Positions 45,338 to 56,540 of a DNA stretch of 64,000 bases are shown here, piece by piece. Position numbers and translations under genes: made by a program. A model generated the notes under the pieces. The model did not search any database and was not told where the DNA came from. It saw only the letters and a list, made by a program, of their open reading frames with translations. Source of the DNA: Oscheius dolichura (Eukaryota; Nematoda; Chromadorea; Rhabditida; Rhabditidae); NCBI GenBank assembly GCA_932521035.1, contig OW051492.1, forward strand, positions 3,844,001 through 3,908,000, written 5' to 3'. Position 1 is the first letter of the stretch, and every line of letters starts with the position of its first letter.

Positions 45338-46659
45338 GTCCCCGTAGGAAAGCTCTTCTGATGGAAGAAGAAGAGCTAGTAAGTTTTCGACGCCGATTGC
45401 GTTCAAACCAACTGTCACTTATTATTCGCGTATGAAAAAATCCCAAGGTCGTGGCTGGAAACCCGGAAGAAAGTTGATTCAACCGGCCAAGAATAGTCCG
45501 GTCGACCCAGCTCCCCCGTTGCTAATCATTCAGATATGAACCAGCCGTTTCGACCCCCTGCGGGGGGTCTTCGGCTGGACGTTGGCTGCGCCAACTGTGG
45601 TTTTACCTCGCGCTGGGAAGTTCCGTTCGCTCTTCTCCGTCCAGTCCATTCCCCCTCCTCCCGTCCGATCATTTCCGCTCTCCCCCTCCCCCGTCCAGTC
45701 CCATCCGTTCTTCCCCCAACCCTCTGGGCAGTCTCTTCTCTCTAACAAAAACAGCCCCGCCGTTCCGATCAGCAAACTTCCGTCAGTAGCTAAGGGGCGA
45801 AACGGAATTTTGCTCTCATTTATTCTATCCATCTTTAGAGGTATTAATTTGTTTTTTTTATCTTCTTGTGGTCTTTATTCCCGTCCTCTGACTCGCCGTC
45901 CCTTGCAACCATCCTCTTCCCAGCTTCACCCGAGCAGCCCCTTCCGCTCTTCCTCCTCTCCCCGTTCAGCCCCTTCTCTCATAGTCCCTTACCCGATCTC
46001 CCAGTCCTCTTCTAGTCCCTTCGTCTGCGCGCCTCTCTCTCTCTCCCACATCCCTGTATCTGCTAGCAGATATTCGTTTAGCCCCTCTCATGTGACCCCT
46101 TTCCTTTGGTTATGCTTGTCAAAGAGGTATCATTGCCGTGCTCCTGACCGAAGGAAGAACCGAACCCTCGACCTACAGGCTGGTCCCGAATAGGAGAGAT
46201 CTTATTGGCTTTATTCACATCAGGTTATAATTGTTACTCGATTGAGATAAACCTAATTTTTTACACTCGTGTTTGTTTATAAATTTCTCTCTCTTGTCCA
46301 CTTGTGCTGTACAAGGAGAGCTTCTCGGAACCAACGGTAAGTAAGCAGATACGTCACAGTCAGAACCGGCACCTCCTTCTTCCCACTCCAGACAGACCCG
46401 TCGTTGCACTTGCCGCATTCCTCACAATCGGACACAATCTGTGAGTGGACAGGAGCAGAGCCCGGCATTGCGGTTTCCCCGAACCAAACTCTCCCTTGGT
46501 GTTACGTCGATCCCCATCCAGACAACATGGCGGCACTGGAGAAAGCCCTGACCCATCTACGATCGGAAGAAGCAGCCCAAACACCGCCTTCAAAGAAGCA
46601 AGCATAAACGAAAAAAATAAATAAAAAATCTATCCATTTTTAAACCAGGGCTTCCATCA
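45338..46659. other. region without a supported gene
   Basis: Pyrimidine-rich sequence at 45600-46100. A possible last exon on the plus strand at about 46370-46607 (ends ...AALEKALTHLRSEEAA... with stop at 46605-46607) has no recognisable domain and no upstream partner. I see no RNA gene. Confidence 0.4.
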
Positions 46660-47300
46660 ACAGTGTCATCTCCGAGATGATGATCAATAACAGCCTCGAC
46701 GACAGGATCAAGGGGGGGGGGGGGGGGGGGCATCTGGACGAGAGGACCAAGAGCAACGGCCACCGCGCCGATTACGAGGACGGCGCCAACCGTCCGCCCA
46801 GTTGCGGTTAGTTTATATAAATAGTTAACTCCCCTACACGCACCCGTACCATTTCGGCCGCTGGGGCGCCAAAACAAGACGCGCCAGAGAGGAAAGCGAT
46901 TCTGCTGCCGAGATTTTAGTGAGCATCGAGGAGCAGCACCGGGCACAGGACCGGGAGGTTATTTATACTATTACATCCTGATACCAAATCATTTCAGCAG
47001 AAGAAGAAAGAAGTGGAGGACTACCAGCCCCTTATGGATCTATCTGGTGAATACGATGCTGCTTCACGAGACGAAGGATACGTCTACCGCCGCCTCCGAG
47101 ACGTTTTGTAAATCTGTCGTAATAAAAGCTTGTTTGAATGTTATGTTTTCTGTGCTTATGGTCTGGCTTTTTTCCAGGGGATTGCCAAGACTAGTATGCT
47201 CATCTTCTTCTTTGGTTAAATGGTAAAACTATGAACGCAACGATAAAATAAATGAAAAAAAAAGTTCATCAAAGTAAAAAGTTTACTTTAGAGTATGGTG
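46660..47300 (+). pseudogene. coiled-coil protein gene, damaged copy 2
   Basis: A shortened duplicate of 1341-2530: the N-terminal exon (interrupted by a run of 19 G at 46712-46730), the intron with TTTATATAAAT, then a direct jump from the exon ending ...GAGATTTTA to the last exon and the 3' flank with AATAAA. The segment equal to about 1560-2135 in copy 1 is absent. It cannot encode the full product. Confidence 0.75.
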
Positions 47301-47469
47301 AAAAAAAAGAAAAAAAAAAGAAAAGAAAAGTGCAAATAAAAAAGAAATGCATGTGATTTTTTGCTTGCAAGAGAGTCGTCGGGATAGCAACAAAAATTTA
47401 TATATAGAGAAATCGAATAAATTTCCTTTCGTAAAATTGAAAACTAGCGCGCGATCCTCCTGATAACGC

Positions 47470-48975
47470 GGAAAGAAGGACGCGGACTTTCAGTCGCCCT
47501 TCGATGGGAAATCATATTATTACGGATTTCATCGTTTGACTCAGTTTATAGTGTGCTCCAGATTGAATAACTTTAGTTTCCTGCATAGACGTTAGCTCCC
47601 CTCTTTTTGCAAAAAGAATATCACTCATCTCATCGGAATACGGATTATCAACAGAGCAGAAGTCAAAGTTCTTTTTCTGTGATTGTGAATAGCAATAAAC
47701 AAAACTTCCTCATGACAACGGGCTTCTGAAAAAATGTACGTGTTTCCTCAGCAAAGCTCAGCATTTGATTGGGGGATATTTGCCCCTGCTATATAGTTGC
47801 TCCGTAGAAGTCTAACAACAAGTGGTGACGATCTATTTGATAGTCAGGGGACGCGTGTGAACGGAATTTGGAAACAGGGATTACATTAGTTAATATAACT
47901 TTCTTTTTTTCCATGGCTTTCTGCTCGTTCCTCATCCGCCATAGATCAATAACTACAATCAACGGGTCAGGCCTAAGCTTTCTACCATAGAGGTAGAGTT
48001 AGCCTCAGATTTTCACTATATAACCACAGTTCGATTCAAACCTAGTCTATTCATTTGAGAAAATAGAAATCTTGGGCAAAACCACCATCTAGCCTAGGTG
48101 AATTAATTAGAAGTTATATGAAAAGGAAAAGCCCACCTATTCGACCTCCAACAGGAGTTTATCTTCGTAGGACTCCTTTATTTTGATTGCACTCCTTTCA
48201 TTCTACGACTTATAAGAAAAGGGCCCCATGTTCAGACAGCAGTATACATATGTCATGAAAGAAGACCTTCTCTCCTCCAAAAAGGGAAATAGGCCATGAA
48301 TCTAGTAGAGTAGACCGGGATGTTTATTTAAAATGATTAGACTACGGTATGCCTTGTATTACGAGTTGAATATTTAAAAGTTATCCTACCAGATCGGAGC
48401 AGCATAACGTATAAACTTTCACGAAGCAAAGAAAGACTGGGAGTCAGTGAGAGACGGAACATGGAATTCTTTTGATGAAAACGACTACTCTTCTTGATAA
48501 TCTGGGTAACAGAACAGTACGACTGTACGCGAGAAAGCTTTTTAACGCTCAGGAGATCATGTTGCAAGACTGAAAACAAGGGAATACGCGTTTACATTCT
48601 TTCCTGTTTGCGATACTCCAATTTCAGTGTTTTTAATACTTCTTTCTTTTGTAAGAGCAAGAGATGCAGCATATTATTAACATATCAGACAATTTGATGA
48701 GCACTTTTGAAAGCTACGCAAAGAAAACCATGTGTTACAACACCTCCTGCATTACGCTTTTATCCAACGCCCAAAATATAACAGAAGAAGACAGAAGTAG
48801 GCCTTAAAACCGACAATATACTCACCACGATAGGAATTTTAACTGTAAATGACGAAAATCTGAGAGGGGCGACTGAAAGTCCACGAGGCGCGACTGAAAG
48901 TCCGCGGGGGGCGACTGAAAGTCCGCGGGGGGCGACTGAAAGTCCGCGGACTTTCAGTCCCGGAAAGAACGGCGG
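47470..48975. mobile_element. non-autonomous DNA element with terminal inverted repeats
   Basis: The left end carries GCGGACTTTCAGTCGCCC (47482-47499). The right end carries its inverse, GGGGCGACTGAAAGTCC, four times in tandem with a 21-base period (about 48866-48945), followed by one copy back in the left-end orientation (48946-48960). Both ends also share GGAAAGAA just outside. The inside is AT-rich with no coding frame of known type, so the element, if mobile, would rely on a transposase elsewhere. Confidence 0.65.
48866..48960. repeat. four 21-base tandem units plus one inverted unit
   Basis: Unit GCGACTGAAAGTCC with a G-rich spacer is repeated four times, then GCGGACTTTCAGTC in reverse, making a terminal palindrome. 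It forms the right end of the element at 47470-48975. Confidence 0.9.
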
Positions 48976-49104
48976 AGTGAAGAGGAATGGGGGTTTCTTT
49001 GTTGTTTTTCTTTTACATTTTTCGGCTGATTTGTTTAGAACAACGCATTTTTCAGGAAATTTGCTTGGAACAAGTCCAATCGCCGATACTAACTAGTGAC
49101 CACA

Positions 49105-49693
49105 ATGGCTGCTGTTGATCCTGCTGATCCTGCTGAAAAAATCATCGACGATGAAAACCGTAGTCCCACCAAGGAATATCCCGTCGTCGAGTTCCCCGAG
49201 GTTTATACATCTGTTTATTAATATTGTTGAAGTTTAGAGTCTCGTGGATAACGGTCACAAGCGGAAAATGACGGACAGCGATGTTGCTGAGAATGAAGCT
49301 GGCGACGCCAAGAAACAGAAGACGGGGGATGTCGAAAAGCCAACAGCTCCGAAAATAGAAGATATCACTGCTGAGGATGTTGCTGTAGATGAACAGGCAG
49401 AAGAAGCAAAACCTGAAGAAACCCCCGGGGATCTCAATAAAGCTGAGGAGAAGCTCTTGGAAGGAAATGCTCCTGAAACGGGTTAGTTCTTTTATCAGTT
49501 CCTCTTTTTCTCTAATTTTTTAGCGCATTAGCTATGCCCATTAGCTGTAATTTGTCCATATTATTTCTGGATCATCCTATTTCTAATATTTGAATATAAC
49601 GAAACTTTTTCAGAGATTACCGCCGCAGCTGCTGATGCTCATGACGACGGGGACAAGAAGGAAGCTGACGAAGTCACTCCAGTCGCCAACTAA
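49105..49693 (+). CDS. acidic, intrinsically disordered protein with nuclear-type basic patches
   Basis: Three exons: 49105-49200 (32 codons), 49238-49481 and 49614-49693, with introns of 37 and 132 bases (GT/AG, ends TTTAG and TTTTTCAG). The product has 139 residues, starting MAAVDPADPAEKIIDDE. It contains GHKRKMTDSD and DAKKQKTGD, basic stretches that could be nuclear import signals, in a sequence otherwise rich in E, D, A and P with no cysteines. The family is not recognised; prothymosin-like acidic chaperone proteins are similar in composition only. All splice phases agree and the frame is intact, unlike the truncated copy at 5013-5250. AATAAA follows near 49734. Confidence 0.75.
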
Positions 49694-52600
49694 ATGTTGT
49701 CCAGTACAACTCTTCGCTTTGTAACATTTCTAAATAAATATGCGTTTTTGTAAAATTTCTTTCATTTGAGAACAAGTGAATTGGGCTCCTAGGTCATTGG
49801 TAACTTTTATGGTGACTCCGAGTTTGGCACGATCTTTCTTCAAAATAAGTTGGTCACTTGGTCGAGGGTCTGGTGCAGGGGGCCGACCGAGACGCCTGCC
49901 TTTCCGTTTCCACAAAAAATAAAACATACCCTTGGGCACAAACCCAGAGGAACAGGACTTTTACGCCTATCACAGAATGGAGGGGCGTCTTCTTCGGGGG
50001 AGACATAGCAAGAGACGACGGCCAGTCTGAAAGAGACAATTAGCTTTGACCGTTTCAAAACTTCCGCTCATCTGTTTTCACAAAAGATTAAATTTGACTG
50101 GCCGACAGTTTAAAGAAAAGTTTCTCTAATAAAAGACACTAATAAATCACACCATCCTCCTGGCGGCCAGACGGTAGTTAACAGGGCTGGGCGACATGAC
50201 CATTTTTCCTCGACACGACCTAGACATGCTGACGAGAGGTATGTCGAATGTTCAACATTGATTCAACGGGAATATCGAGTTCGACATGCTTTGCATTTGA
50301 GATGTCGGCCAGCCCTGGTGACAGCGATGGACCCGCATTTCTTTTAAATTGGTACACAGGACATTCAGTAACTTGGTGGCCGACTGGCTGAACCCAAAAA
50401 GACGAGAAATAATCACAGTGGGATGATAGGAAGATAGGCGCCTCTAACAACAGGTCAGGATGGACGAGGCCGGCCGCCAACCTTCAAAACGCGCTCCTGG
50501 ACAATGACACCTGGCAATGGTAAAAGGAACGATAAATGTACCTCTTTGCTTTTTGGCGTGGGATTGTGTCAGTCGATCCGGGGAAGAGGGACAACCATTT
50601 CCGAGAGACGACGCCACTGGCAGTACCTGAAAATTGGGAAACCCAACGAGAGAAAGTGGACAACGACAAAAAAGAGGCAATAGTTTGGATGGAATTTAGC
50701 CAAAATAACAGTTTGGTGGTGAAATTTCGGATCACGTCCAGATTCCCTGTGATGGCCGGCTACCAACGGATCCAAAGACCGCTGTGGCACACGAAGGACA
50801 CCGGGGCATCAGGAATCCGGGCCGGAACACCTCCGTTGAAGGGAGGCTGCTGTGAGTCGCGGTCTCTCACAAGCTGTCCCATTGGCCGTATCCGAAATTC
50901 AAATTTAGACCAAAAAAGTGAACCCGAATGAACGGGAGACGTTGTTTTACGTGGGAAGAGAACCCACAACGCCATTTTCTGTCGGTCCCGGAGGATAGGT
51001 GCGCCGGCCATGAGGGGTCCCGCACGCTTTGGTTCGCTTTTTTTGGGGGAAAAGTAGAAAATAACGACCTGGCAAGAAGAAGCAGACGAGAAGATGCCGC
51101 ACAGAGAAGCGAAGAAACGACTGGGCCGAGTCGGCTGACAATTCTCGACCACGCTTCGACCAGCCGTGACTGGTCTCCCGTCTTGAATAGATAATTTCCC
51201 CTCTTTTTGAATTACACGCCCGTTGCCTCACTGGTTGTGCTATCTTGACCAAACAAGGCGAGTGGAGTGGCAAAGACAAGAACAAATAGCTGTGACCCGC
51301 GAGAGCCGCTCCTTGGATATTGCCTCGGCACGCAATGGGCCCCCTTCCCTCGCCGACTGTTGACAAACCGATAACCATTGATACAATTGATCCCCTTCTA
51401 CTCGGAGGCCATGCGGCAGAATACACCAGCCCCGGCCGGCTACAAGTGCCCCGGGGGAGAAACACATCTGTCAGGGGAATTCTTTAGCGGCGCCTCGAGT
51501 GCCCGCGGCCGACAAAGACTACGGTATCGGGTAACCGGATTACCGTAACGCTTTTTACTAATCGGGACGGGAAGATGATTGATGGGAGGACAGGCAGGGT
51601 CGGGCCAAGAAGTCTCCCGCGGAGATGGAGTAGGTCTTGTCACTTCGAGGAGGATCCCCTCGGGGAGGACAGGGTCTGTGTCCTCGGAGAGGAGGAAGTT
51701 GATCCCGCTGGCTATCAGTCGAATACTATTTGAGAAGGGTAATGGATGCGGTGCCTGCATCTGCCCATTCAGAGACGCATGCGATTAACCCGAGAGTGAT
51801 CACAAACAATGACTGCGAACTGACACTCGGGTCACTGACCCCAAATGGCTCCGAGGAGCCCGGCCCTCAGAGGAATTTTTTGGATATCGCCATGAAAGAG
51901 GAGGATGGCGGGGCTCAGGAGGTGTTGCGTCTTTTCTCTGAAATGTTCTCTTGGCCGAGTCCAGCCCCGATCAAACACCGATTCCGAGAGGAAGTGACTC
52001 TTAAAAGTCAAGCCACCGAGTTGAAAAATTAGATTTGCAGCGGTGTCCCTATGTTTTGTCCGTCCTCCTCGACTTTCTCCCTGTCCTCCTCCTCGTCTCC
52101 CCCGTTCTCCCCTCGTTTATCTGCCATGTTTTATGACCAGAAGATGATCCGAGCCAAAGGCGACCAGCCGACTGCCGTTCTTTGTCTTCTCTCCCACGTG
52201 AACCTCCTTCTGCTGCACAGCTGGCAAGCCGGAGTGGAGTTTATACGGGCACTGTGGGACAGGAGAAGGTCTCCGGGGGGAGGGGTCAAGTTGCCTCTCC
52301 CCGGGAGGGACGAATAAACCCGTAACCTAATATAAACTATCTTGAGCAATAAGACCTCATCCACCGGCCATCCTCCAATACACAGTCACTCCCCCTTTGT
52401 ATTGGCCGCCCTGATCATTTGAAGGGGAACAAACCCGTTGGCTAACATCCAGGGGGACCAAGACATCTCTACCAATATTCCTCTAATTTTCACAAATGTT
52501 CATAAGGGAAAGTCAATAAAGGGCAAAAGGTGAATTCCTCTCGCGAGCCCCCTTTTTGTAGCTGTCCCCGGACAATTCCCCTCACGCGACGAAAAGACAG

Positions 52601-53190
52601 AAAACAGAGGAGTTCTAGACGGAAGTATTTATCCCAGGTGAGTAGTACTAATTAGTGCCACGTTGGCCTGCTGCCGACAGTTGCGCAACTGTGCATCGGG
52701 GCGGCCGAGCGGGGGCGAGGCGGAGCATTTAGGGTCACCGGGGGTCAGAGCCAGCCTGTTGCCCTTCTGTGTGTGTGTGCTCATTGTGCCTGTCCCCGGA
52801 CGGGTGACCTTTTATTTTGCCCGGGGGCAGATACATTTCAATTTGGGGTCTTTGTTCTTCTGGTCGGCGGGATGATAACAATGAAAGAGGCGTATGTATG
52901 TGTTGGATAAGAATGTTGTCTTCTTCTTGTTGCCATATAATGAATCGCCTCTTCCGAAGGTATTGAATCAGCCGGGAAATGTCTATTCATACCTCCCCTT
53001 GCGTCTGTGGGATGATTTCATCTGCCTTTTCTCGCCTCGACAGATCTTTCCCAGCCATTATCTCTTCTCTACTTCCCCTCCATCAAGGGATATCCATTTA
53101 GTTATCCCCCTTCCTCTAATAACTCGTCTCCTTCGTCCATTTCTCAATCTCCTCGTCCTATTTCACCCGGTTACGTAATCTTTTGCAGAG
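49694..53190. other. 3.5-kb GC-rich non-coding region upstream of the bZIP gene
   Basis: No frame here has recognisable domains or a consistent exon pattern on either strand. It probably holds regulatory DNA or 5' exons/outron of the bZIP gene. TACGGTA/TACCGTA words occur near 51522 and 51541. No RNA gene seen. Confidence 0.45.
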
Positions 53191-54489
53191 ATGGACCTCC
53201 ACGCGGCGCTGGCTTCCATCCTGCGCCCCCTGCCGACTTCGTCTGCCCACCACCACCAGCTCCCCTTCCACCATCTCCTCACCTTGGCCTCCCTCGAGTC
53301 GCCCATCCTCCCACTCAGCCAACTTCCCGACCAGCTGTCTCCTAAAAAGGTAATCCCCTCCCCCTCCCTATAATCAATTCAAATGCCCCTTTCAGTCCCG
53401 CCTAGAGGACAGTTCCAGTCCCCTGAGCAGCAGCACCGTCTCGTCCAGCCAGCTCTCCTCCAGTCCGATCTCCTCCCCCCGTCGGAAACTGCCCCAGCCG
53501 ATTCCCGAAGAGAAAAAGGTCAGATCCCTTCGGAATTACTGATTACTCGGAGCACAATGGGGATGCCAGTCTTTTTTCGAATCCCGGCTCGTAATTGTCA
53601 GGTCACTGGGGGCCAACTGTTGCCGGCCGCCTGCCTGTCCCATTATTCAACCGTACCGTAATTACCGCGCTCCACGGCGATTCTCGAGAGCTCTCTTTAA
53701 TCCCCTTCTTCCTTTTGTTGGTCCGTGGCCCACCCCCTTTGAAATATTTCAGTTATTACTGTAGACCGGTCCGTCCTCCCCCTTGTCAGTAGGTTCTCCG
53801 ATTACTTTTGACCTCCCGGGGTATAAATAATTCCCGGGCACAAAAAGCGCAGGTGACGGAGGTGGTGGCACAAATTACGCCAGAGAACAGCTCCCCGTTG
53901 CGGCATACAACTGACGGCTCCGAATGGGGTCAGCCCGGGGGAGAAAAAGCAACTGGCCTCCCTATTGTAACCCGGACAGCTGTTCTTTGGCCGGGAGGAT
54001 GCCGACAGTCTCGTCCGGCACTCGTAACGTGAGCCAGGGTGTGATATATGGAGTAACTGGAGGCATCAAAGAAGGCACCTCCCTCTATTTGCCTAAAATA
54101 GGGTGTTGACATAACCCGGTCGAGATAGGGGCAGGGAGGAGGGGAAGGGCAGCCCTCTCTAATTGACAGCGACACTGTAAACCGAGGAATTGTTTAGGAT
54201 ATCGCGTATTATGAGCGGAGACGGAAGAACAATGACGCGGCCAAGAGGTCCCGGGACCTGAGGAGACAGAAGGAGGAGGCTACCTCCCGGCGGGCGGCCC
54301 AGCTCGAGCAGGAGAACGCCCAGCTCCGGGGACAGGTGGGTCTTGTCATCCTCCTCCATAGAAGAAGACAAGTTTCAGTTGGCCCTGATGAAGTCGGAGA
54401 TGGCCAACATCCAGCTGCTGCTCCTGTCCCGGACAGTGGGCGCCACGGCCACCGGGCAGACGAAGGCGGACGAGTCGATCTCCGTCTAG
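53191..54489 (+). CDS. PAR/CES-2-type bZIP transcription factor
   Basis: Four coding exons with agreeing phases: 53191-53349 (MDLHAALASILRPLP...), 53396-53518 (serine-rich, ending IPEEKK), 54198-54335 and 54379-54489 (stop TAG). Exon 3 is the DNA-binding part, YYERRRKNNDAAKRSRDLRR, with the NNDAAKRSR signature of the PAR (HLF/CES-2/ATF-2) group, followed by a leucine zipper running into exon 4 (LEQENAQLRGQ, then LALMKSEMANIQLLLL). About 167 residues; a dimeric nuclear regulator. TTTTGCAG lies two bases before the ATG, so the start is either right after a trans-splice site or preceded by an unseen exon. The 679-base second intron is long for this region. AATAAA occurs near 54650. The exact orthologue is not determined. 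Confidence 0.87.
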
Positions 54490-55229
54490 CTGCCCTGCCT
54501 CTTCCCGTGTATCCCCAGTTGCCATATTTCACCAAAGACGTTCCTCGCCGAGAAAGCTTTAGTCACGTGTACAGTCCCCGATCTTCTGCCCCTCCCCATT
54601 CAGCCGTCCTCCCCCTCCTTTTCTTTAGCCCCACGGGTTTCTATTGTAATAAATTGTATTGTCATTATCTGATTTACTCCCCGTGCGCCAATTCTACGTG
54701 TGCCAGGTGGCCCCCCTTTTTTGGTCGAATGCTGCGCGGCCGCACATCAAAAACGCGACATTCCAAATAATTAGATGATTTTTTGGGGGATGAAACAGAT
54801 GGGAACAGAGGGGAACACGGCGAGAGGACGTTCAATAAGGGAATGGCCAATTGAAACCGAACAAACGGGACACCTGAACCATAGGGGGTTGCGTCCCTTT
54901 GAACGCCTCCTCCTTTGGGCCGGGGATGTACCAAGAGGGCTATTGATATCGGCTCAATCCGGTTGGCATTCGCCTTCTGATCTCGGCCTGTCTCCAGGGG
55001 CATGTGGAGGAGACGAAGGTCATTGCCGCCGACGACTGCTCGGCCGACGCCTCTCACTGTTACTCATCCTGGTAGTGAAGAAGACCCAGCAATTGTTAAT
55101 TCTTTGGAAAGCCAACAAGAAAGAAACTTGGAATCGGTGGCGGGGTACCCTCTGAAGGAGCGAAAGAAGCCCGTTTCGAGGCGCGGACGTTTAGAGAACG
55201 GCCAGCGACCAGTAAGAGCTGGAGTCTTG
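54490..55229. other. spacer between bZIP gene and U1 copy 2
   Basis: Contains the bZIP 3' UTR. From about 55070 on lies the duplicated 3' flank of U1, matching about 8377-8540. No gene. Confidence 0.5.
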
Positions 55230-55392
55230 TCGGGGCCGCGCGAACGCAGCCCCTCACGCAAAAATTTAGCTGTAGGCGAATCTCAACTCGAGACTGCCTC
55301 ACGGGTCAGCCGGTCCGAAAGTGCAATGGACCAGCCTCGCCATGGAGCCGGCGTCTTCATGATCACGTCAGATCTCCCAGCCAGGTAAGTTT
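55230..55392 (-). ncRNA. U1: U1 spliceosomal snRNA (copy 2)
   Basis: Identical to copy 1 over the full 163 nt, starting AAACUUACCUGG at 55392, with the same U1-70K loop, AUUGCAC loop, Sm site and terminal stem. Upstream identity fades after about 12 bases, then only short blocks (CTGCCGAGA) are shared, marking possible promoter elements. The similarity extends about 160 bases into the 3' flank. Confidence 0.97.
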
Positions 55393-55572
55393 AATGCTGG
55401 CCGAGTGCTGGCCGGGTCGCCTCCACTGGCTGCCGAGACGCGACGCGGGTGGCCGACCATTCTCTGCGGTGGAGACGCAGAGTGGGTGGGGGAAGCAGGG
55501 AGAGAAAATGATTCGTTCTACAGAGGGGTGCCAACCAAAACGCCCATTTATGCCGATTCTTATTGACTCATT

Positions 55573-55576
<4 letters not shown>

Positions 55577-55614
<38 letters not shown>
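55577..55614. repeat. (AT)19 microsatellite
   Basis: 38 uninterrupted bases of alternating A and T. Confidence 0.98.
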
Positions 55615-55617
<3 letters not shown>

Positions 55618-55745
55618 ATCCTCTCGATAAAACTAGAAGATTAAATGAACAGAATATTATTTCCACCACTTTTCCAACGCATTAGAACATCTCATGCCTT
55701 CCAAATTTCTCACCCTCTTCTAATTCGAAAATGTTCTAGTTATAG

Positions 55746-56260
55746 ATGAAATTCATCAATGTATTACTCTTCATATTAGTAGTTGTGTCTCATGCCTCCA
55801 GAGGTATGTTCGACATATCATAATTTGAGAAATGAATTCAGGAAAAAGGAAAATCCAATGGGAATGTGGGGCCGAGTATTATACGAAGACATTCAGCGAG
55901 CAGCTGATTGACGACGGCTGTCCCTTGGCCAAAGGTTTGAACATGAGCAGACTTATAAATGTTTTAGAGGAAATAAATCTCTGCTGTGTTATCCACGACG
56001 CGTGTTATGAAAATCAAGTCGGACGCGACTATTGTGATCTAGCCTTCTGTGATTGCCTCCAGGTATGTAGCTATTTATGCAAACATCCGAAAAATAACGG
56101 TTTTTAGAGAGCTACGGAAGCCCATCCGTTCTGTAGCACAGGACATGGCCCATTTTTTTGCAATCTAGTGGGAAAATTTGGTGAATATGCTTACAAGTTG
56201 GCTCATCCACATGGACAGCATCTTCTAAAATTAGCTAGAAACATTTGGGATGAGCTGTAG
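55746..56260 (+). CDS. secreted phospholipase A2-like protein 1
   Basis: Exon 1 (55746-55803) is a signal peptide (MKFINVLLFILVVVSHAS). Exon 2 starts at 55842 (G|KRKIQWECGAEYY), then an exon with the PLA2 active-site pattern CCVIHDACY and DYCDLAFCDCLQ, and a last exon from about 56107 to TAG 56258-56260. The conserved His-Asp pair and the cysteine pattern C-CC-C-C-C-C are present, but the canonical calcium loop YCGxGG before it is not. About 125 residues after splicing. It belongs to the nematode PLA2-like group with WECG...CC..HD.CY; whether it hydrolyses lipids is unproven. It is tandem with the next gene. Confidence 0.8.
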
Positions 56261-56540
56261 CCCATCGAGCAGCCGAGGCATCATTATCTACAGGTAACGA
56301 TTTCATATACGGGTTTATCCCGCCAATACTCGGTGACCTCAGCGTCACACCCGCTTTCTCCATGCCAAAGTCTCCCCGAACCTGTTCTTCTTCGCTATTT
56401 TGACGTCTCGGCATTGGTTTCGCCTTCTTTTGTGAATTGACTTCAGTTTCGTGGTATCTCTTATACATGCGGCCCATCATAGTAGAAGTCCAAAAGAACT
56501 TATCTCTGTCAAAAGTGACTTTTATCTGAATTCCTTACAG

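Noticed and set aside
45582-46193. 203-codon serine/proline-rich plus-strand frame
   Set aside because: It comes from a pyrimidine-rich tract, with no domain, no exon partners and no conserved start.
48866-48960. Short regularly spaced repeats considered as a CRISPR array
   Set aside because: The period is 21 bases with G-rich spacers of only a few bases, the last unit is inverted, and the genome is animal; it is a transposon-end array.
50500-52330. Several 100-170-codon frames in the GC-rich spacer before the bZIP gene
   Set aside because: They occur on all strands and frames at about equal length, without domains, signal peptides or splice consistency; treated as non-coding.
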